Source of the DNA: Planctomycetia bacterium | GTDB lineage: Bacteria > Planctomycetota > Phycisphaerae > Phycisphaerales > SM1A02 | Direction of reading: 5' to 3' | DNA length: 64,000 nucleotides | Assembly (NCBI GenBank): GCA_005790605.1 | Contig: SXUI01000051.1 | Span: forward strand, 1-64,000 | In this document: one piece after another, positions 16,979 through 27,681 of the stretch | Numbering within the stretch: the first letter of the stretch is position 1 | How the letters are laid out: every line of letters begins with the position of its first letter | Notes under the pieces: model-generated | The model's input: the letters and a program-made list of their open reading frames with translations, nothing else | What the model was told of the DNA's origin: nothing | The model's database searches: none | Translations under genes and position numbers: made by a program

Positions 16979-19672
16979 TTATTGCGCGTTAAGTACGACT
17001 TCAGTCGAAACCCCGTCGCTGCCAATCATCCAAACTTTCCATTTGAACACTCCGTCGACGACGGCGAGGTACACACGATGAGGCAGTGTTCCTGGCTGAA
17101 GTGCGGCGGCGTTTGTCACCGCGGTAGCAGGGCTCAGCACGAGAACTCCAAGTTGAACGAACTCATTCCCGTAGGTGGACCATAGCGTGCTCGAATCGAA
17201 GAGGAGTTGAGAGATCAGTGTCGTGCTGCTTGCGCCACGGCGGCTGAAGACGGCGGGCCCTACTGCGTTGAATTGCAGGACATCGATGTAAGCAGCTCCA
17301 TTCTCGACCTTCGCCTCCACCTCAATGATTGGAAGGTTGTTCGCAGCCATCGCCGCATTGATGCAACCGACAAAAGCAGCGACGGAGACGGTTACATATC
17401 CTCCATTGCTTGCTCCACCGCCGCCACCCGCGCTACTGTCGTCGGCATCGATACCGCCGTGATCATCGGCGTAGTCATCGCGGTTGAGGTCGTCGCCATC
17501 GTCATCGCATCCGTTGCCGTCGTAGCCATGGTCGTCGTTGTAGTCGTCGCTGTTGAGGATTGCCCACGACAAGGACACTCTCTTCACAAAGGCGCCTGAC
17601 TCTTTCGTGAGTCCATTCATGATCCACGCGTTGACATCACCATTGACACGATGGCGCCAGATGAGATCGTCGTCGCCGTCGCCGTCGAGATCTGCACACG
17701 CTTCAGTACGCCACTCCAACGGGAGACCAGGGTGGAGTACGGCCGCAGTCGGTCCGGATACGGCGTGCATGAGCCAACCGACAACTTGACCAGTTCCAGT
17801 TATCCCAGGGGATCCGACATGCCGGAGGATGAGATCATCTGTGCCATCAGCATTCAGATCACCAACAGCGGTCACCGCAACCGACATCGATATCCCGCTT
17901 GTGCTCGATGCGGATGCGCTGAGTCCCGAAAGAGCCCAGATTGTGACATTGCCCTTACTGTCGCGCCACAAGATGTCATCAGTTCCACTCCCGTCAAAGT
18001 CGCCGGTCCCGAGGAACTCGCGACCGGCCGCGCAACCGATCATGCCGCCGCTGAGTTTGGTTGCGCCGTTCATGAGCCAGCCATTGACCTGCCCAGTGAG
18101 CCCGTTGACCAAGAGCACATCCGACTTACCGTCCCCGTTGATATCAGCAGACGCGAGGAAGCGCCAAGTAGAGGAGATACCGTTCGAGATTGTGCTTGAG
18201 GAAGCGATTGTGAGGTGACTCAGGCGGAAAATCTTGAACGCCCCATTCGATTTTTGTCGAACGAGCGCGCACTGCCTTCCATCGCCGTAGAAATCGGCGA
18301 GTCCGCAGTATTCAGCCCCGGTACCCAGCCCCGCAGGAAGGATGCCCCCCAGCTCTCGCGTGAACCCATTCATGATCCAGCCGCACAGGTTGCCTCCAAC
18401 TGGATCGAACCAAACGACATCACCTTTTCCGTTGTCATCGATGTCACCACGGGTTGAATTCAGCTTAAATGCAGCAACTGCTCCACGATTTGACCCCGCG
18501 ATGTCGGCTCCGATGATTCCTGCCAAAAGGTGTTCGCCGTAAAGAGCAACTGAGTTCCCAAGCCAATCAGATGCGGCGGCTCCCGCGCGCACAAACTTGG
18601 CTCCCAAGAGTTTTGGTACTTGCCCCTCGAGCCGATAGACGCGAGCGCAGCCGGCATCGAGCTGAGAGCCAGTGCCGCTTCCTGTTGAGCCGACCGCGCA
18701 GGACGTGCTGTGCGCTGAAATCGCGGCTCCAAACTCCTCGGCATTCACGCCGTCGCTTGGGGTGATGGCGACTCCTCCAAACAAACCACTAGTCCCATCG
18801 TTGTAGAAGAACTGCACCGAACCAGCGGCGACACCTCCGGTGATGGTGCCTGGGGCGCCTACCCAAAGCAGGTCCGTTTCTCCGACTGCAGAGATGTCGA
18901 CATCCCAGCCAAACAGCTCGTTGTCGTGAGGAGCGAGAGACGATTCTATGTCGATCAACGACCACGCTCCGACAGTTTCATAGAGGTAGACCATGCCTCG
19001 GTACGAATTCTTGTACGGAGCGCCGACGATTGCTCGATCGTCTCCGTGGGTGGCGACGGAAAGCCCGAACCAATCGCCGGCACTACCAAAGAACCCTGTG
19101 ATTTTGGAGCCGGCGTCGAAGCCGCTGCCAGGCGTGTTGCGGAAGATGTACGCAGCGCCCTGGTCAAGATTGGGTCCGATGTCCGCTCGTGGCGCCCCGA
19201 CGATGAGCGTGTTTCCATTTATGGAGACGGAGCTTCCAAAGCCATCTCCAGCTGCGCCATCGCTCGCGGTAAGTTTGGCAGTTTGGACCCAAACCCCAAA
19301 GATCGGATTGAACACATACACCGCACCTTTGCCGCCAGCCGCTGATGGTGCTCCGACCACAATTGTGGTTCCACTCGCTGAAACAGCCATGCCGAACGAG
19401 TCGCCGACGAGCGAGTCAGAGCCGGTCAGGGTGTCTTCAAAGCTCCATGTGCCATTCGGTAGGCGATTATAAATGGATGCCTCAGAGGCCGCATTCGCGC
19501 CAACGACGGCAACATTCTCAGTCATGGCGGTGGCAATACCGAAGCTCAAGTTCGGCGCCTGCGATGTAGGATTGAGTAGTTGCCGCTCTGAACGCGTAAC
19601 TGTTTGCGCTAACAAGGCAGGGCTTGCCACACACAAGAAGCACAAGCCGAGGACAAACTTCGATGAGATCAT
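16979..19672 (-). CDS. Large exported FG-GAP propeller protein with Asp-rich linker (array member 2)
   Basis: An 897-residue exported protein. A signal peptide (MISSKFVLGLCFLCVASPAL) is followed by seven integrin-like FG-GAP blades at residues about 45-400 (for example FGSSVSINGNTLIVGAPRAD). About six DxNGDGxxD/W-x-MNG repeats span residues 415-685. A strongly acidic stretch (DDYNDDHGYDGNGCDDDGDD and onward) and a Gly-rich linker follow. The C-terminal domain of about 150 residues is cysteine-bearing and vaguely PepSY-like. The ATG at 19672 has AAAGGA at ideal spacing and begins the signal peptide, so the longer frame from 19732 was rejected. It ends before a strong terminator. Closely paralogous to the next gene upstream. 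Function unknown. Confidence 0.85.
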   Translation of the reverse strand: MISSKFVLGLCFLCVASPALLAQTVTRSERQLLNPTSQAPNLSFGIATAMTENVAVVGANAASEASIYNRLPNGTWSFEDTLTGSDSLVGDSFGMAVSASGTTIVVGAPSAAGGKGAVYVFNPIFGVWVQTAKLTASDGAAGDGFGSSVSINGNTLIVGAPRADIGPNLDQGAAYIFRNTPGSGFDAGSKITGFFGSAGDWFGLSVATHGDDRAIVGAPYKNSYRGMVYLYETVGAWSLIDIESSLAPHDNELFGWDVDISAVGETDLLWVGAPGTITGGVAAGSVQFFYNDGTSGLFGGVAITPSDGVNAEEFGAAISAHSTSCAVGSTGSGTGSQLDAGCARVYRLEGQVPKLLGAKFVRAGAAASDWLGNSVALYGEHLLAGIIGADIAGSNRGAVAAFKLNSTRGDIDDNGKGDVVWFDPVGGNLCGWIMNGFTRELGGILPAGLGTGAEYCGLADFYGDGRQCALVRQKSNGAFKIFRLSHLTIASSSTISNGISSTWRFLASADINGDGKSDVLLVNGLTGQVNGWLMNGATKLSGGMIGCAAGREFLGTGDFDGSGTDDILWRDSKGNVTIWALSGLSASASSTSGISMSVAVTAVGDLNADGTDDLILRHVGSPGITGTGQVVGWLMHAVSGPTAAVLHPGLPLEWRTEACADLDGDGDDDLIWRHRVNGDVNAWIMNGLTKESGAFVKRVSLSWAILNSDDYNDDHGYDGNGCDDDGDDLNRDDYADDHGGIDADDSSAGGGGGASNGGYVTVSVAAFVGCINAAMAANNLPIIEVEAKVENGAAYIDVLQFNAVGPAVFSRRGASSTTLISQLLFDSSTLWSTYGNEFVQLGVLVLSPATAVTNAAALQPGTLPHRVYLAVVDGVFKWKVWMIGSDGVSTEVVLNAQ

Positions 19673-19936
19673 TTCAATTTCCTTTCGTCGTGCGAGCGTT
19701 TGTGGGACGAAAGGAAATCCTACCAATCTCATTCAGATTTCGCGCTGGTGAAGAATCGCAGAATCTCCGCCTGTGAGCGTACTGCGCTTCGGCGCTTTAA
19801 CTCGCGGGAGCGCACGATTTTAGGCAAAAAAACTCGTCGTACAAGGCTTCGTCCTGCGACCCCAGTTCGATCGTCTTCGAGCGTGGATTCGGTCGGAAGC
19901 CTACAGCGCGTTGAACAAGGCTTCGTGCATCCCGTA

Positions 19937-22666
19937 TCAACCAGCGTTGATGACGGCCTCATACACCGTGCCATTGGAACTCACCATTTCGATTTTCCAC
20001 TTGAGACCTGAGTCTTCAAGTTCAAGTTCGACTTCGTGCGGAAGAGTTCCTGGATACACGGCGGACGCAAGCGTCAGTGCGACCGAGGGAGTGACGATCG
20101 CGCCACCGAGGTAGTTGAGTGCATCGAGGTAATCGTCGAGCAACGCCGCGCTCGGCATGAAGGTGATGGTGGAAACGACGCTTGCGTTGCTCGCGCGATA
20201 GCGAGTGTGAATGAACTGCCCAGTGTTGTGAATGGCCTGCAAGACTTTGACATACGCAACGCCGCCTTCAACTTCAGCTTCCACTTCAAGAACTGTGCGA
20301 TAGTTGGATGCCATCGCGGCGTTGACGCAGTTGATGCACGCGGCGAGTGAGACGGTCTCGTTGCCGCCGCTGCCGCCGCTGCCTCCTCCGCCGCCACCGC
20401 CACTGCTGTTGTCATCCGAATCGCTGCCGCCGTGATCGTCGGAGTAGTCGTCGCCGTTGAGATCATCTCCGTCGTCATCACAACCGTTGCCGTCGTAGCC
20501 GTGGTCGTCGTTGTAGTCATCGCCGTTGAGCGTGGCCCAAGAGAAGCCAACGTTCTTCACAAACGCACCGGAAGACTTGACGAGTCCCGTCATGAGCCAC
20601 GCGTTCACATCTCCGGTCTGTCGGTTGCGCCAGAGAATGTCGTCATCGCCGTCCCCGTCGAGATCCGCGCAGGATTCGACGCGCCATGCCAGCGCGATCC
20701 CTGCATGCATGATGCCCGTGGTCGGCGCGACTGCGCCGTGCATGAGCCAGCCAACGACTTGCCCAGTCCCCGCAACTGACGCGGTACCAACATGCCGCAG
20801 AACAAGATCATCCGTGCTATCGCCATCAAGGTCACCAACGGCGGTCACCGTCCACGCGCGCGAAAGCGTGCCCGCAGGCGCCGGCACCGAGGCCTCGGCC
20901 GCACTCAGCCCTTCGAGATACCAAATCGAGAGTTGATCGGTGTTGTCGCGCCACAGAATGTCATCAGCACCGTCGCCATCGAAGTCGCCCGTCGCGAGGA
21001 ATTCGCGACCAGCAGCGACGCCGATCATTCCGCCACTCATCTTGGTCGCTCCGTCCATGAGCCAGCCATTCACCTGTCCTGTGAGTCCATTGAGCAGCAA
21101 AACATCGGACTTGCCATCACCATTGATGTCAGCACTCGCAAGGAAGCGCCACTCCGCGGCGATGCCGTTACTGATGTTGCTCGACGACGCGATGGACAGC
21201 CCGTTGAAGCGCGAAATCTTGAACGCGCCATTTGACTTCAACCGAACAAGCGCGCACTGTTTGCCTTCACCATAGAAATCGGAGAGCGAGCAGTACTCTG
21301 CGCCGGATCCAAGTCCGGAGTTCATGATGCCGCCCGTCTCGCGCGTGAGTCCGTTCATCACCCATCCGGCGTAGTTGCCACCGACGGCATCAAACCAGAC
21401 GACATCTCCGCGACCATTGTCATTGAAGTCGCCGCGAGTCGTGTCCACTTTGAAGGAAGCTACGGCGCCGCGATTGGTATTCGTCGTGTCGGCGCCAGGC
21501 ATGCCGGCGAACAGACGCTCGCCATGCAACGCAACCGATGCGCCAAGTTGAGCACCGGATGCGGGTGCGCTGCTGACGAATCGCGCTCCAACCTGCGACG
21601 CAGTCGCGTTGAGACCGAGTCGATACACACGAGCGCAGCCCGCTGTCGTGGCTCCAGAGACCGTCGCGTTTGGCGAACCGACCGCGCACCATCCGTCATA
21701 AGCGCTCAGCGAACTCCCGAAGGTCTCGCCTGCAACCGGGCTCGCGGGCGCAGTGAGCGCTCCGACCGTGAAGCCGCCAGCGACGGAGTAGTAGTAGAAC
21801 TGCATGACGCCAGATGCGATTCCCGCAGAAGTCGCGCCTGGCGCGCCCACCCAGAGGATGTCGGTCGTTCCGAGATCCGACAGCGCGACAGCGCTTCCAT
21901 AAAGCGCGCCAGATTGTGGCGTCACTGCGTTGAGTACACCGAGCACGAACCAAGTGCCACTCGAATTGCCGTAGAGGTACACCGAACCTTGCGTGGAGTT
22001 CCGTTGCGGCGCGCCGATGAGCGCGCGATCGCTTCCATGGGTTGCGACGCTGAATCCGAATTGATCGCCGGCCGCACCACCCGTCGCGGTGATCTTGGTT
22101 CCGGCGTTGAAGGTGTTCCCGGTGGTGTTGCGGAAGAGGTAGGCCGCGCCCTGATTGGAGTTCCCGCCGACATCCGCCTGCGGCGCTCCAACGATCACGG
22201 TATCACCGTCGATGGAGACACTTCGCCCGAAGAGGTCGCCGGAAGCTCCATCGCTCGCGACGAGCTTCGCGATTTGCGACCACACCACTCCGCTCTTTCG
22301 GAACACATACACAGCGCCCTTGCCGCCGGAGTTTGGTGCGCCGATCACGAAGGTGGTCCCGTTCATGGACGCGCTCGCGCCGAACGAATCGCCGGCAACC
22401 GTATCGGAGCCGGTGAGGGTGGCGGTGAAAGCCCATACGCCGCTTGAAGCGCGATCAAAGACAGTCGCGGTGCCTTGCCCACTCGCTCCAACGACTGCCG
22501 TCGAACTAGTCATCGCCGTGCTGGTGCCGAACGCCGATTGCGCGACTTCTGAGACCGGCGCGAGGAGTTGCCGCTCGGATCGCGTGATCGTCTGACCGAG
22601 TGCAGCAGCCTGAACAAGTGCGACGAGACACAGCGAGATGGGCGAGAGTTTGGCGAGCGAGAACAT
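19937..22666 (-). CDS. Large exported FG-GAP propeller protein with Asp-rich linker (array member 3)
   Basis: A 909-residue exported protein, the closest intact relative of its two neighbours. It has a signal peptide (MFSLAKLSPISLCLVALVQAAALG), the segment ITRSERQLLAPVSE shared by all three, a seven-bladed FG-GAP region, six DxNGDGxxD/W-L-M-D/N-G repeats, and the same acidic linker (DDYNDDHGYDGNGCDDDGDD). A Gly-rich spacer leads to a C-terminal domain ending LPHEVELELEDSGLKWKIEM. GAGG lies seven bases before the ATG. No clear terminator was seen between its stop and the next gene. Probably anchored or secreted; substrate or partner unknown. Confidence 0.85.
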   Translation of the reverse strand: MFSLAKLSPISLCLVALVQAAALGQTITRSERQLLAPVSEVAQSAFGTSTAMTSSTAVVGASGQGTATVFDRASSGVWAFTATLTGSDTVAGDSFGASASMNGTTFVIGAPNSGGKGAVYVFRKSGVVWSQIAKLVASDGASGDLFGRSVSIDGDTVIVGAPQADVGGNSNQGAAYLFRNTTGNTFNAGTKITATGGAAGDQFGFSVATHGSDRALIGAPQRNSTQGSVYLYGNSSGTWFVLGVLNAVTPQSGALYGSAVALSDLGTTDILWVGAPGATSAGIASGVMQFYYYSVAGGFTVGALTAPASPVAGETFGSSLSAYDGWCAVGSPNATVSGATTAGCARVYRLGLNATASQVGARFVSSAPASGAQLGASVALHGERLFAGMPGADTTNTNRGAVASFKVDTTRGDFNDNGRGDVVWFDAVGGNYAGWVMNGLTRETGGIMNSGLGSGAEYCSLSDFYGEGKQCALVRLKSNGAFKISRFNGLSIASSSNISNGIAAEWRFLASADINGDGKSDVLLLNGLTGQVNGWLMDGATKMSGGMIGVAAGREFLATGDFDGDGADDILWRDNTDQLSIWYLEGLSAAEASVPAPAGTLSRAWTVTAVGDLDGDSTDDLVLRHVGTASVAGTGQVVGWLMHGAVAPTTGIMHAGIALAWRVESCADLDGDGDDDILWRNRQTGDVNAWLMTGLVKSSGAFVKNVGFSWATLNGDDYNDDHGYDGNGCDDDGDDLNGDDYSDDHGGSDSDDNSSGGGGGGGSGGSGGNETVSLAACINCVNAAMASNYRTVLEVEAEVEGGVAYVKVLQAIHNTGQFIHTRYRASNASVVSTITFMPSAALLDDYLDALNYLGGAIVTPSVALTLASAVYPGTLPHEVELELEDSGLKWKIEMVSSNGTVYEAVINAG

Positions 22667-22933
22667 GGAAGTACCTCAAAGGTGGCAATAGGTCGACGGG
22701 GGAGTCATTCTATGAGAGCGGGCGGGGGGACCGCGAGATACTCCGAAGAGCTCCGTCTTGCTCAAATCCCTGCGGATTGTGGACCCGAATTGTGATATGG
22801 GCTTCGCGGTTGCTTCACTGTTGAGCTTTCGACGCGATGCGAACACCATGATTCCAAGAGCGTGGATCCTCCACACCACTCGGATTTCGGTCAGAGGGTT
22901 CTCCGTGCCGAGGCGCCGATCAAAGGAATCGCA

Positions 22934-25692
22934 TCAACTCGCCGGGACAATCTGCTCGTAGTGATTGCCGTTCGAGTCGTATCTCTGGATGCGCCACTTA
23001 AGTACGCCGGAGAGCACATCGAGTTCGACCTCGTGTGGTAGGAAGCCGGCCGGTGCGCCGGGAGTGGCGGGTGCTGTGGATGGGGTCTTGATCGTGCTTC
23101 CGACGAGGGTCATGATCGAGTCATAGTCGTCGAGTAGCCCCGCGCTCGGCGTGTAGGTCGTTGTTCCGATAACGGTCGCGTTGCTCGCGCGGAATCTGGT
23201 GAAGATGAACTGGGAAGTTGGGTGGATGAACTGGAGCACGCCGAGATACGTCACACCGCCCTCAAACTCCGCTTCGGCTCGCAGCACGGTGCGGTTGTTT
23301 GCCGCCATCGCAGCATTGATGCAGTTGGCGAATGCCGTAAGCGAGAGCGTCGTGTTTCCGCCACCACTGGTTCCGCCGCCGCCGCCGTTCGCACTGTCAT
23401 CGGTGTTACTGCCGCCGTGATCATCTGCGTAGTCGTCGCGATTGAGATCATCATTATCGTCGTCGCAACCATTGCCGTCGTAGCCATGGTCGTCGTTGTA
23501 ATCATCACCGTTGAGAATTGCCCAAGCGAGGTTAGCACTCCGGATGAATCCACCAAACTCTTTGTACCCGTGATCGACGATCCATCCGTGCACATTGCCT
23601 GTCACTCGGTTGCGCCAAAGAAAGTCATCCGTAGCGCCATCGCCGTCGAGATCGCCATATCCTTCGACTCGCCAATCAAGCGCAGCGGTTGGCCCAACGG
23701 AGTACTCCTGCAACTCATCTCCCACGATCGAGATCGCGGAAATCTCGCCCGTACCAGGTGAATTCGCCGTTCCGATGTTGCGCATGATGAGTTTGTCTGT
23801 CAAGAGTTCATCATTGTTGTCGCCGTCGATCGCTGCCGCGCCGAGGCAAGTCCAACTCGAAGGCAGAAGCGTCGCATCTGGGTTCGAGAGAAGAGAAACA
23901 TCATCCGCACTGAGCCCGCTCATCCACTAAACGAACGGCTCGGTGTCGTGGTCCGCCTCACTCAAACGGCGCCAGAAGATGTCGTCTGTTCCGTTGCCAT
24001 CGAAGTCACCGGTGCCGAGAAACTCTCGGCCATCGGCGTTGCCGATCGTCCCGCCGAGGGTCTTTGTGAATCCGTTCATGAGCCAACCATTCACTTGGCC
24101 GGTGGATGCGTGCTTGAGCAGCACATCGGACTTGCCGTCGCCATTGATGTCAGCGCATGCGAGAAAGCGCCACTCCGGACCGATGCCTCCACTGATGTTG
24201 CTCGACGATGTTATTGAGAGCCCGTTCAAGCGGAAGAGTTTGAAGATGCCGCTCGACTTCAAACGGACGAGCACGCACTGCTTTCCGTCGCCAAAGAAGT
24301 CACCAAGTCCGCAGTATTCCGCGGTTGAGCCGAGCCCTGTGTTCAGCGTCGCGCCCGATTCACGGACGAGACCGTTCATGAGCCATCCCGCAATACTTCC
24401 GTTGACGGGATCGAACCAAACCACATCGCTTCGTCCGCTGTCATTGATGTCGCCGCGTGTCGTCTTCACTCGGAAGGACGAGACCCCGCCGCTGTCGATG
24501 TTTGTCATGTTTGCGTAGGGCGCCCCAGCGAGGAGCCGGTCATTCTCGATTGCGACGGAAAACCCTAGATTGGCATTCGACTGAGCCGCGCTGCTCACGA
24601 AACGTACCCCAACCTGAGATGCAGTCGCGTTGGCACCGGCTCGGTAAACACGCACGCATCCCGCACTTGAGATCGCGTCGACGGTCGCGTAGGGCGAACC
24701 AATCGCGATTTGATTTCCATTCATGCTCAGGGAGATACTTGCTCCGAAGCCCTCATTGGCGGTGCCTGCGTCGGGAATGAGTTTCGCGCCGATGATGAGT
24801 AATCCACCTGACGAATAGGAGAAGAGTTGTGCCGATCCAGTCGTCAAGCCCGCCGAAATGGTTCCTGGTGCGCCCACCCACATTGTGTCCCCGTACAAGG
24901 AGGACGACATCGCGACCGCAACTCCAAAATTCTCATTGGGGTGTGGCGCTGTCGAGCCGAGCGATAAAGTCCGCACCCAAGTAACAGGCGATTCTGTGAA
25001 GAGGTACGCGGCACCTTGGTAGGCAGATCTGCCCGGCGCTCCGATGAGAGCGCGGTTGCCGTTCTTGGTGCTAACGCTCAAACCGACGCGATCACCTGCG
25101 CCGCCATCCGACAAAGTGACTTTGGTCCCTGCACTGAATGTGTTACCAGAGACATTGCGAAAGATGTATGCCGCGCCTCGGTCGCCGTCTCCGTCAACGG
25201 TTGCAAGTGGCGCACCGACGACGAGGGTGTCGTAGTCCCATGAAACACTGTGCCCAAATCGATCACCGATTGCGCCATCGCTCGCCGTGAGTTTGGCGAC
25301 TTCCCACCAAACCGAACTGATCAAGCGAATACATACACCGCCCCGGTTCCTCCAGCGCTCGGCGCGCCGACGACAAGTGTGTCATGGTCCATCGAGAGAG
25401 CGAGACCGAAGTCATCGTTTGCACCAAGGTCACTCGAGATGAGCTGCGTACTGAATTCCCAAGCGCCACTCGTGTTCCGATTGAAGATCGCGACGGCGTT
25501 CTCTCCAGGAAGCCCCACAGCCGCCGAGGATCGATTCATCGCGCAGCCAAATCCGAAACGAGCGTCGGCTGCACCGGTCGGCGTGGGAACCAATTGGCGC
25601 TCAGTGCGGGAGATCACCTGTGCAGACACGCTTTGAGTCGCGACCGCGAGTGCGAAGAGTGTCTGGACGCATGCATTGCAAAGGTGGCGCAT
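22934..25692 (-). pseudogene. FG-GAP propeller gene broken by a frameshift and an amber codon (array member 4)
   Basis: Homologous end to end to the neighbouring intact genes but split in three. Segment 25321-25692 carries an AAGGAG ribosome site, a signal peptide and the first blades, and stops right after GAVYVFA. Segment 23927-25324 resumes one frame over at SSVWWEVAKLTASDG; adding one base at about 25325 restores exactly the spacing of the intact paralogue. Segment 22934-23923 is in the same frame as the second and is separated only by a TAG at 23927-23929, where paralogues have a hydrophobic residue before Trp. The acidic linker and C-terminal domain are retained. Read as a recent pseudogene; sequencing error or recoding are alternatives. 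Confidence 0.8.
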
Positions 25693-25784
25693 CTGAACTC
25701 CTTGTGGAAGTTGCCCTCTGTTTCGAACATCAATCTAGCAACTTCCGTTGTGCGTCCACAAGATCTTGCACTTGCGCGAATGAA

Positions 25785-25811
25785 AAGCCCCCAGCGTGTG
25801 CAGGGGGCCTT
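25785..25811 (-). terminator. Rho-independent terminator of the Gly-rich EF-hand gene
   Basis: On the minus strand a GCCCCC/GGGGGC stem with flanking A-T pairs and a 10-base loop is followed by TTTTC. It lies about 30 bp after the stop codon at 25840, in the short gap before the broken FG-GAP gene. Confidence 0.8.
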
Positions 25812-25839
25812 GCGTGATTCGAGTGATATTGGCAGAAAC

Positions 25840-27681
25840 TTAGACTTCGCCGTTGGCGGGTGGCTGCCCGCCTTGACCTCGGCGGCCACCGTTGCCGCCT
25901 TGGCCTGGTTGCCCACCTTGACCACCACGACCTCCGCCGAACTGTTGGCGCATCATGTCGCGCGCCGCGGTCGCTTCGTCCTCATCAATCGTGCCGTTCT
26001 TGTTTGTGTCCAAGCGGCCGATGATCTCTTTGCGTTGCTCTTCAGGAAGTCGCTCGAGCATGCGGGTCACGCCCGCGGCCCCGCCGAACCCGCCTTGTCC
26101 ACCTTGTCCACCCTGTCCACCGCGACCACCTCGGCCTTGCTGCGGCATGAGTGCGAGCTGGTCTGGCGTGAGCAGCGCTTTGAGCTTCTCTTGATAGTTC
26201 TCGCCGACTTTGCGCTTCTGGTCATTCACTTCCCGTGTGGTGTCATTCCGCTGACCACCCATACCGCGGCCCATGCCGCCCATCATGCCTCCGATGCCTG
26301 AAGAGAGCATCGTGACGGCGCGCTCACTCGCGGCGACGAGCTCATCAGGCTCGCTCTGCTTGGTGAGCGTGTAAAGGCGATCGTTGAGCGGCCGCACTTC
26401 GTTTGCGTAACCAAGTTCAAGTTCGCCGATGGAAGCGAGCACAGCAGCATCGAGGCCATCGAGTTTCTTCGCCGCTTCAAACATGCGCGTGGTTTGAGTC
26501 GGGCCATATACGCGCTCAAACGCGCTCGCGAGAATGCTCTGATTCAATTGCTGAGAAACAGCGGTCTCTCCGAGTGCGCCGACCATTTGCGTACGGAATG
26601 ACTCGTTGACATCGCGCACCGCGGTCCGCAATTGGACCTGTTGCTTGATGATGCGTGAAGCGCCGTCGGTGTCGCCATTCACCATCGCCTTGAAGAGACG
26701 GCTGTTGGATTCGGTAATGAAGTCATTGCGTGCGCGAAGCGCTGCATCGAGTTGCGACTCGTACGAGTCGAAGAGTGGCTCAACTTTCGCGAACTCTTCG
26801 ACCGGAAGGCGTGCATCATCGACGACAAGAAAGAGGTTGGTGGATTCGCCCGAGATTCGCCCGCGGGGAAGGGTTTTCTCGCGAGTAAGGAACCGCTCAA
26901 ATGGATCCCAATTCACCATTTGCGCATCATCGAGCGTCGCCTTGACGCCATCGATGAAGGACTTCTTGAGTTCGAGCTTCTTTGTCTGGAGCGCTTCGAG
27001 ATCTGCCAAGATCGTTGTGAACGCTGACTTGATTTCAGCGTCGATTCCGGTCGCTGCGAGTTCCTTCTGCGCTTCAGCGGCGGACTGCTCCATGCGAGTG
27101 CGGAAGAAGTCGCGCCGCTGCTCGTCGGTCATCTCGCCATTCTCTTCAGCGGCTCGAAGCTCTTCGCGCATCTTCTCCATGCGTGCGGTCATTTGCTCCT
27201 GGCGCTCAGGCGTCATGAATGACTCCATGAGTCGGCGGCCGACATCCATCATGGAACTTTGGACGCGCTCCATCTCAGGTTGATATGCAGTTTCGTAGTC
27301 TTCAAAAAGTTGCTCGACGACGTCGCCTTGCACTTCATCGAGCGTCAACTGACGAACGAAGAGCTGCAAATCGCGACGCGCGAAGTCGGGCTCAAGCGCG
27401 TCGCGCACATCACGCATGCCTGCGCCCCCGCCACCACCCATGCCACCACCACCACCACCGAACATGCGGCCCATCTGTCCGCCCATACCGCCGCGGCCCT
27501 GACCTTGGCCGCGACCTTGGCCTCCCGCGTTTCCATTGCCGCCGCGATTGCCGTTCGCGCCGTCTTGCTGATTCGCCGGTGGTGCGCCTGGCGCGGGTGC
27601 ACTCTGCGCAAACAAGGGAGCGGCGAGAAGCACAGCAGCGGTTGCCGCGAGTGCGCGAGTTGAAATCCGAATTGCGTTCAC
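25840..27681 (-). CDS. Exported Gly-rich helical protein with EF-hand motif
   Basis: A 613-residue protein beginning at GTG with an AGGAG six bases before it. The signal peptide (MNAIRISTRALAATAAVLLA, ending at AQSA) precedes a low-complexity Gly/Gln/Asn/Arg segment (about residues 30-88). A long charged alpha-helical region (about 90-500) follows, with MTPERQEQMTARMEKMREEL and repeated Met/Gln-rich helices reminiscent of LTXXQ/Spy-like or heavy-metal-resistance periplasmic proteins. After a second Gly-rich stretch there is a canonical EF-hand loop DTNKNGTIDEDE near residue 570 and a Gly/Gln tail. LLTPDQLALMPQ matches the family's L-T-x-x-Q-like motif. Function unknown; periplasmic location inferred. 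Confidence 0.78.
   Translation of the reverse strand: MNAIRISTRALAATAAVLLAAPLFAQSAPAPGAPPANQQDGANGNRGGNGNAGGQGRGQGQGRGGMGGQMGRMFGGGGGGMGGGGGAGMRDVRDALEPDFARRDLQLFVRQLTLDEVQGDVVEQLFEDYETAYQPEMERVQSSMMDVGRRLMESFMTPERQEQMTARMEKMREELRAAEENGEMTDEQRRDFFRTRMEQSAAEAQKELAATGIDAEIKSAFTTILADLEALQTKKLELKKSFIDGVKATLDDAQMVNWDPFERFLTREKTLPRGRISGESTNLFLVVDDARLPVEEFAKVEPLFDSYESQLDAALRARNDFITESNSRLFKAMVNGDTDGASRIIKQQVQLRTAVRDVNESFRTQMVGALGETAVSQQLNQSILASAFERVYGPTQTTRMFEAAKKLDGLDAAVLASIGELELGYANEVRPLNDRLYTLTKQSEPDELVAASERAVTMLSSGIGGMMGGMGRGMGGQRNDTTREVNDQKRKVGENYQEKLKALLTPDQLALMPQQGRGGRGGQGGQGGQGGFGGAAGVTRMLERLPEEQRKEIIGRLDTNKNGTIDEDEATAARDMMRQQFGGGRGGQGGQPGQGGNGGRRGQGGQPPANGEV

Noticed and set aside
22934-25692. 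Three separate small genes in place of one broken FG-GAP gene
   Set aside because: The second starts at a TTG at the frameshift and the third just after an in-frame TAG; neither has a ribosome site or signal peptide, and together they align end to end with one paralogue.
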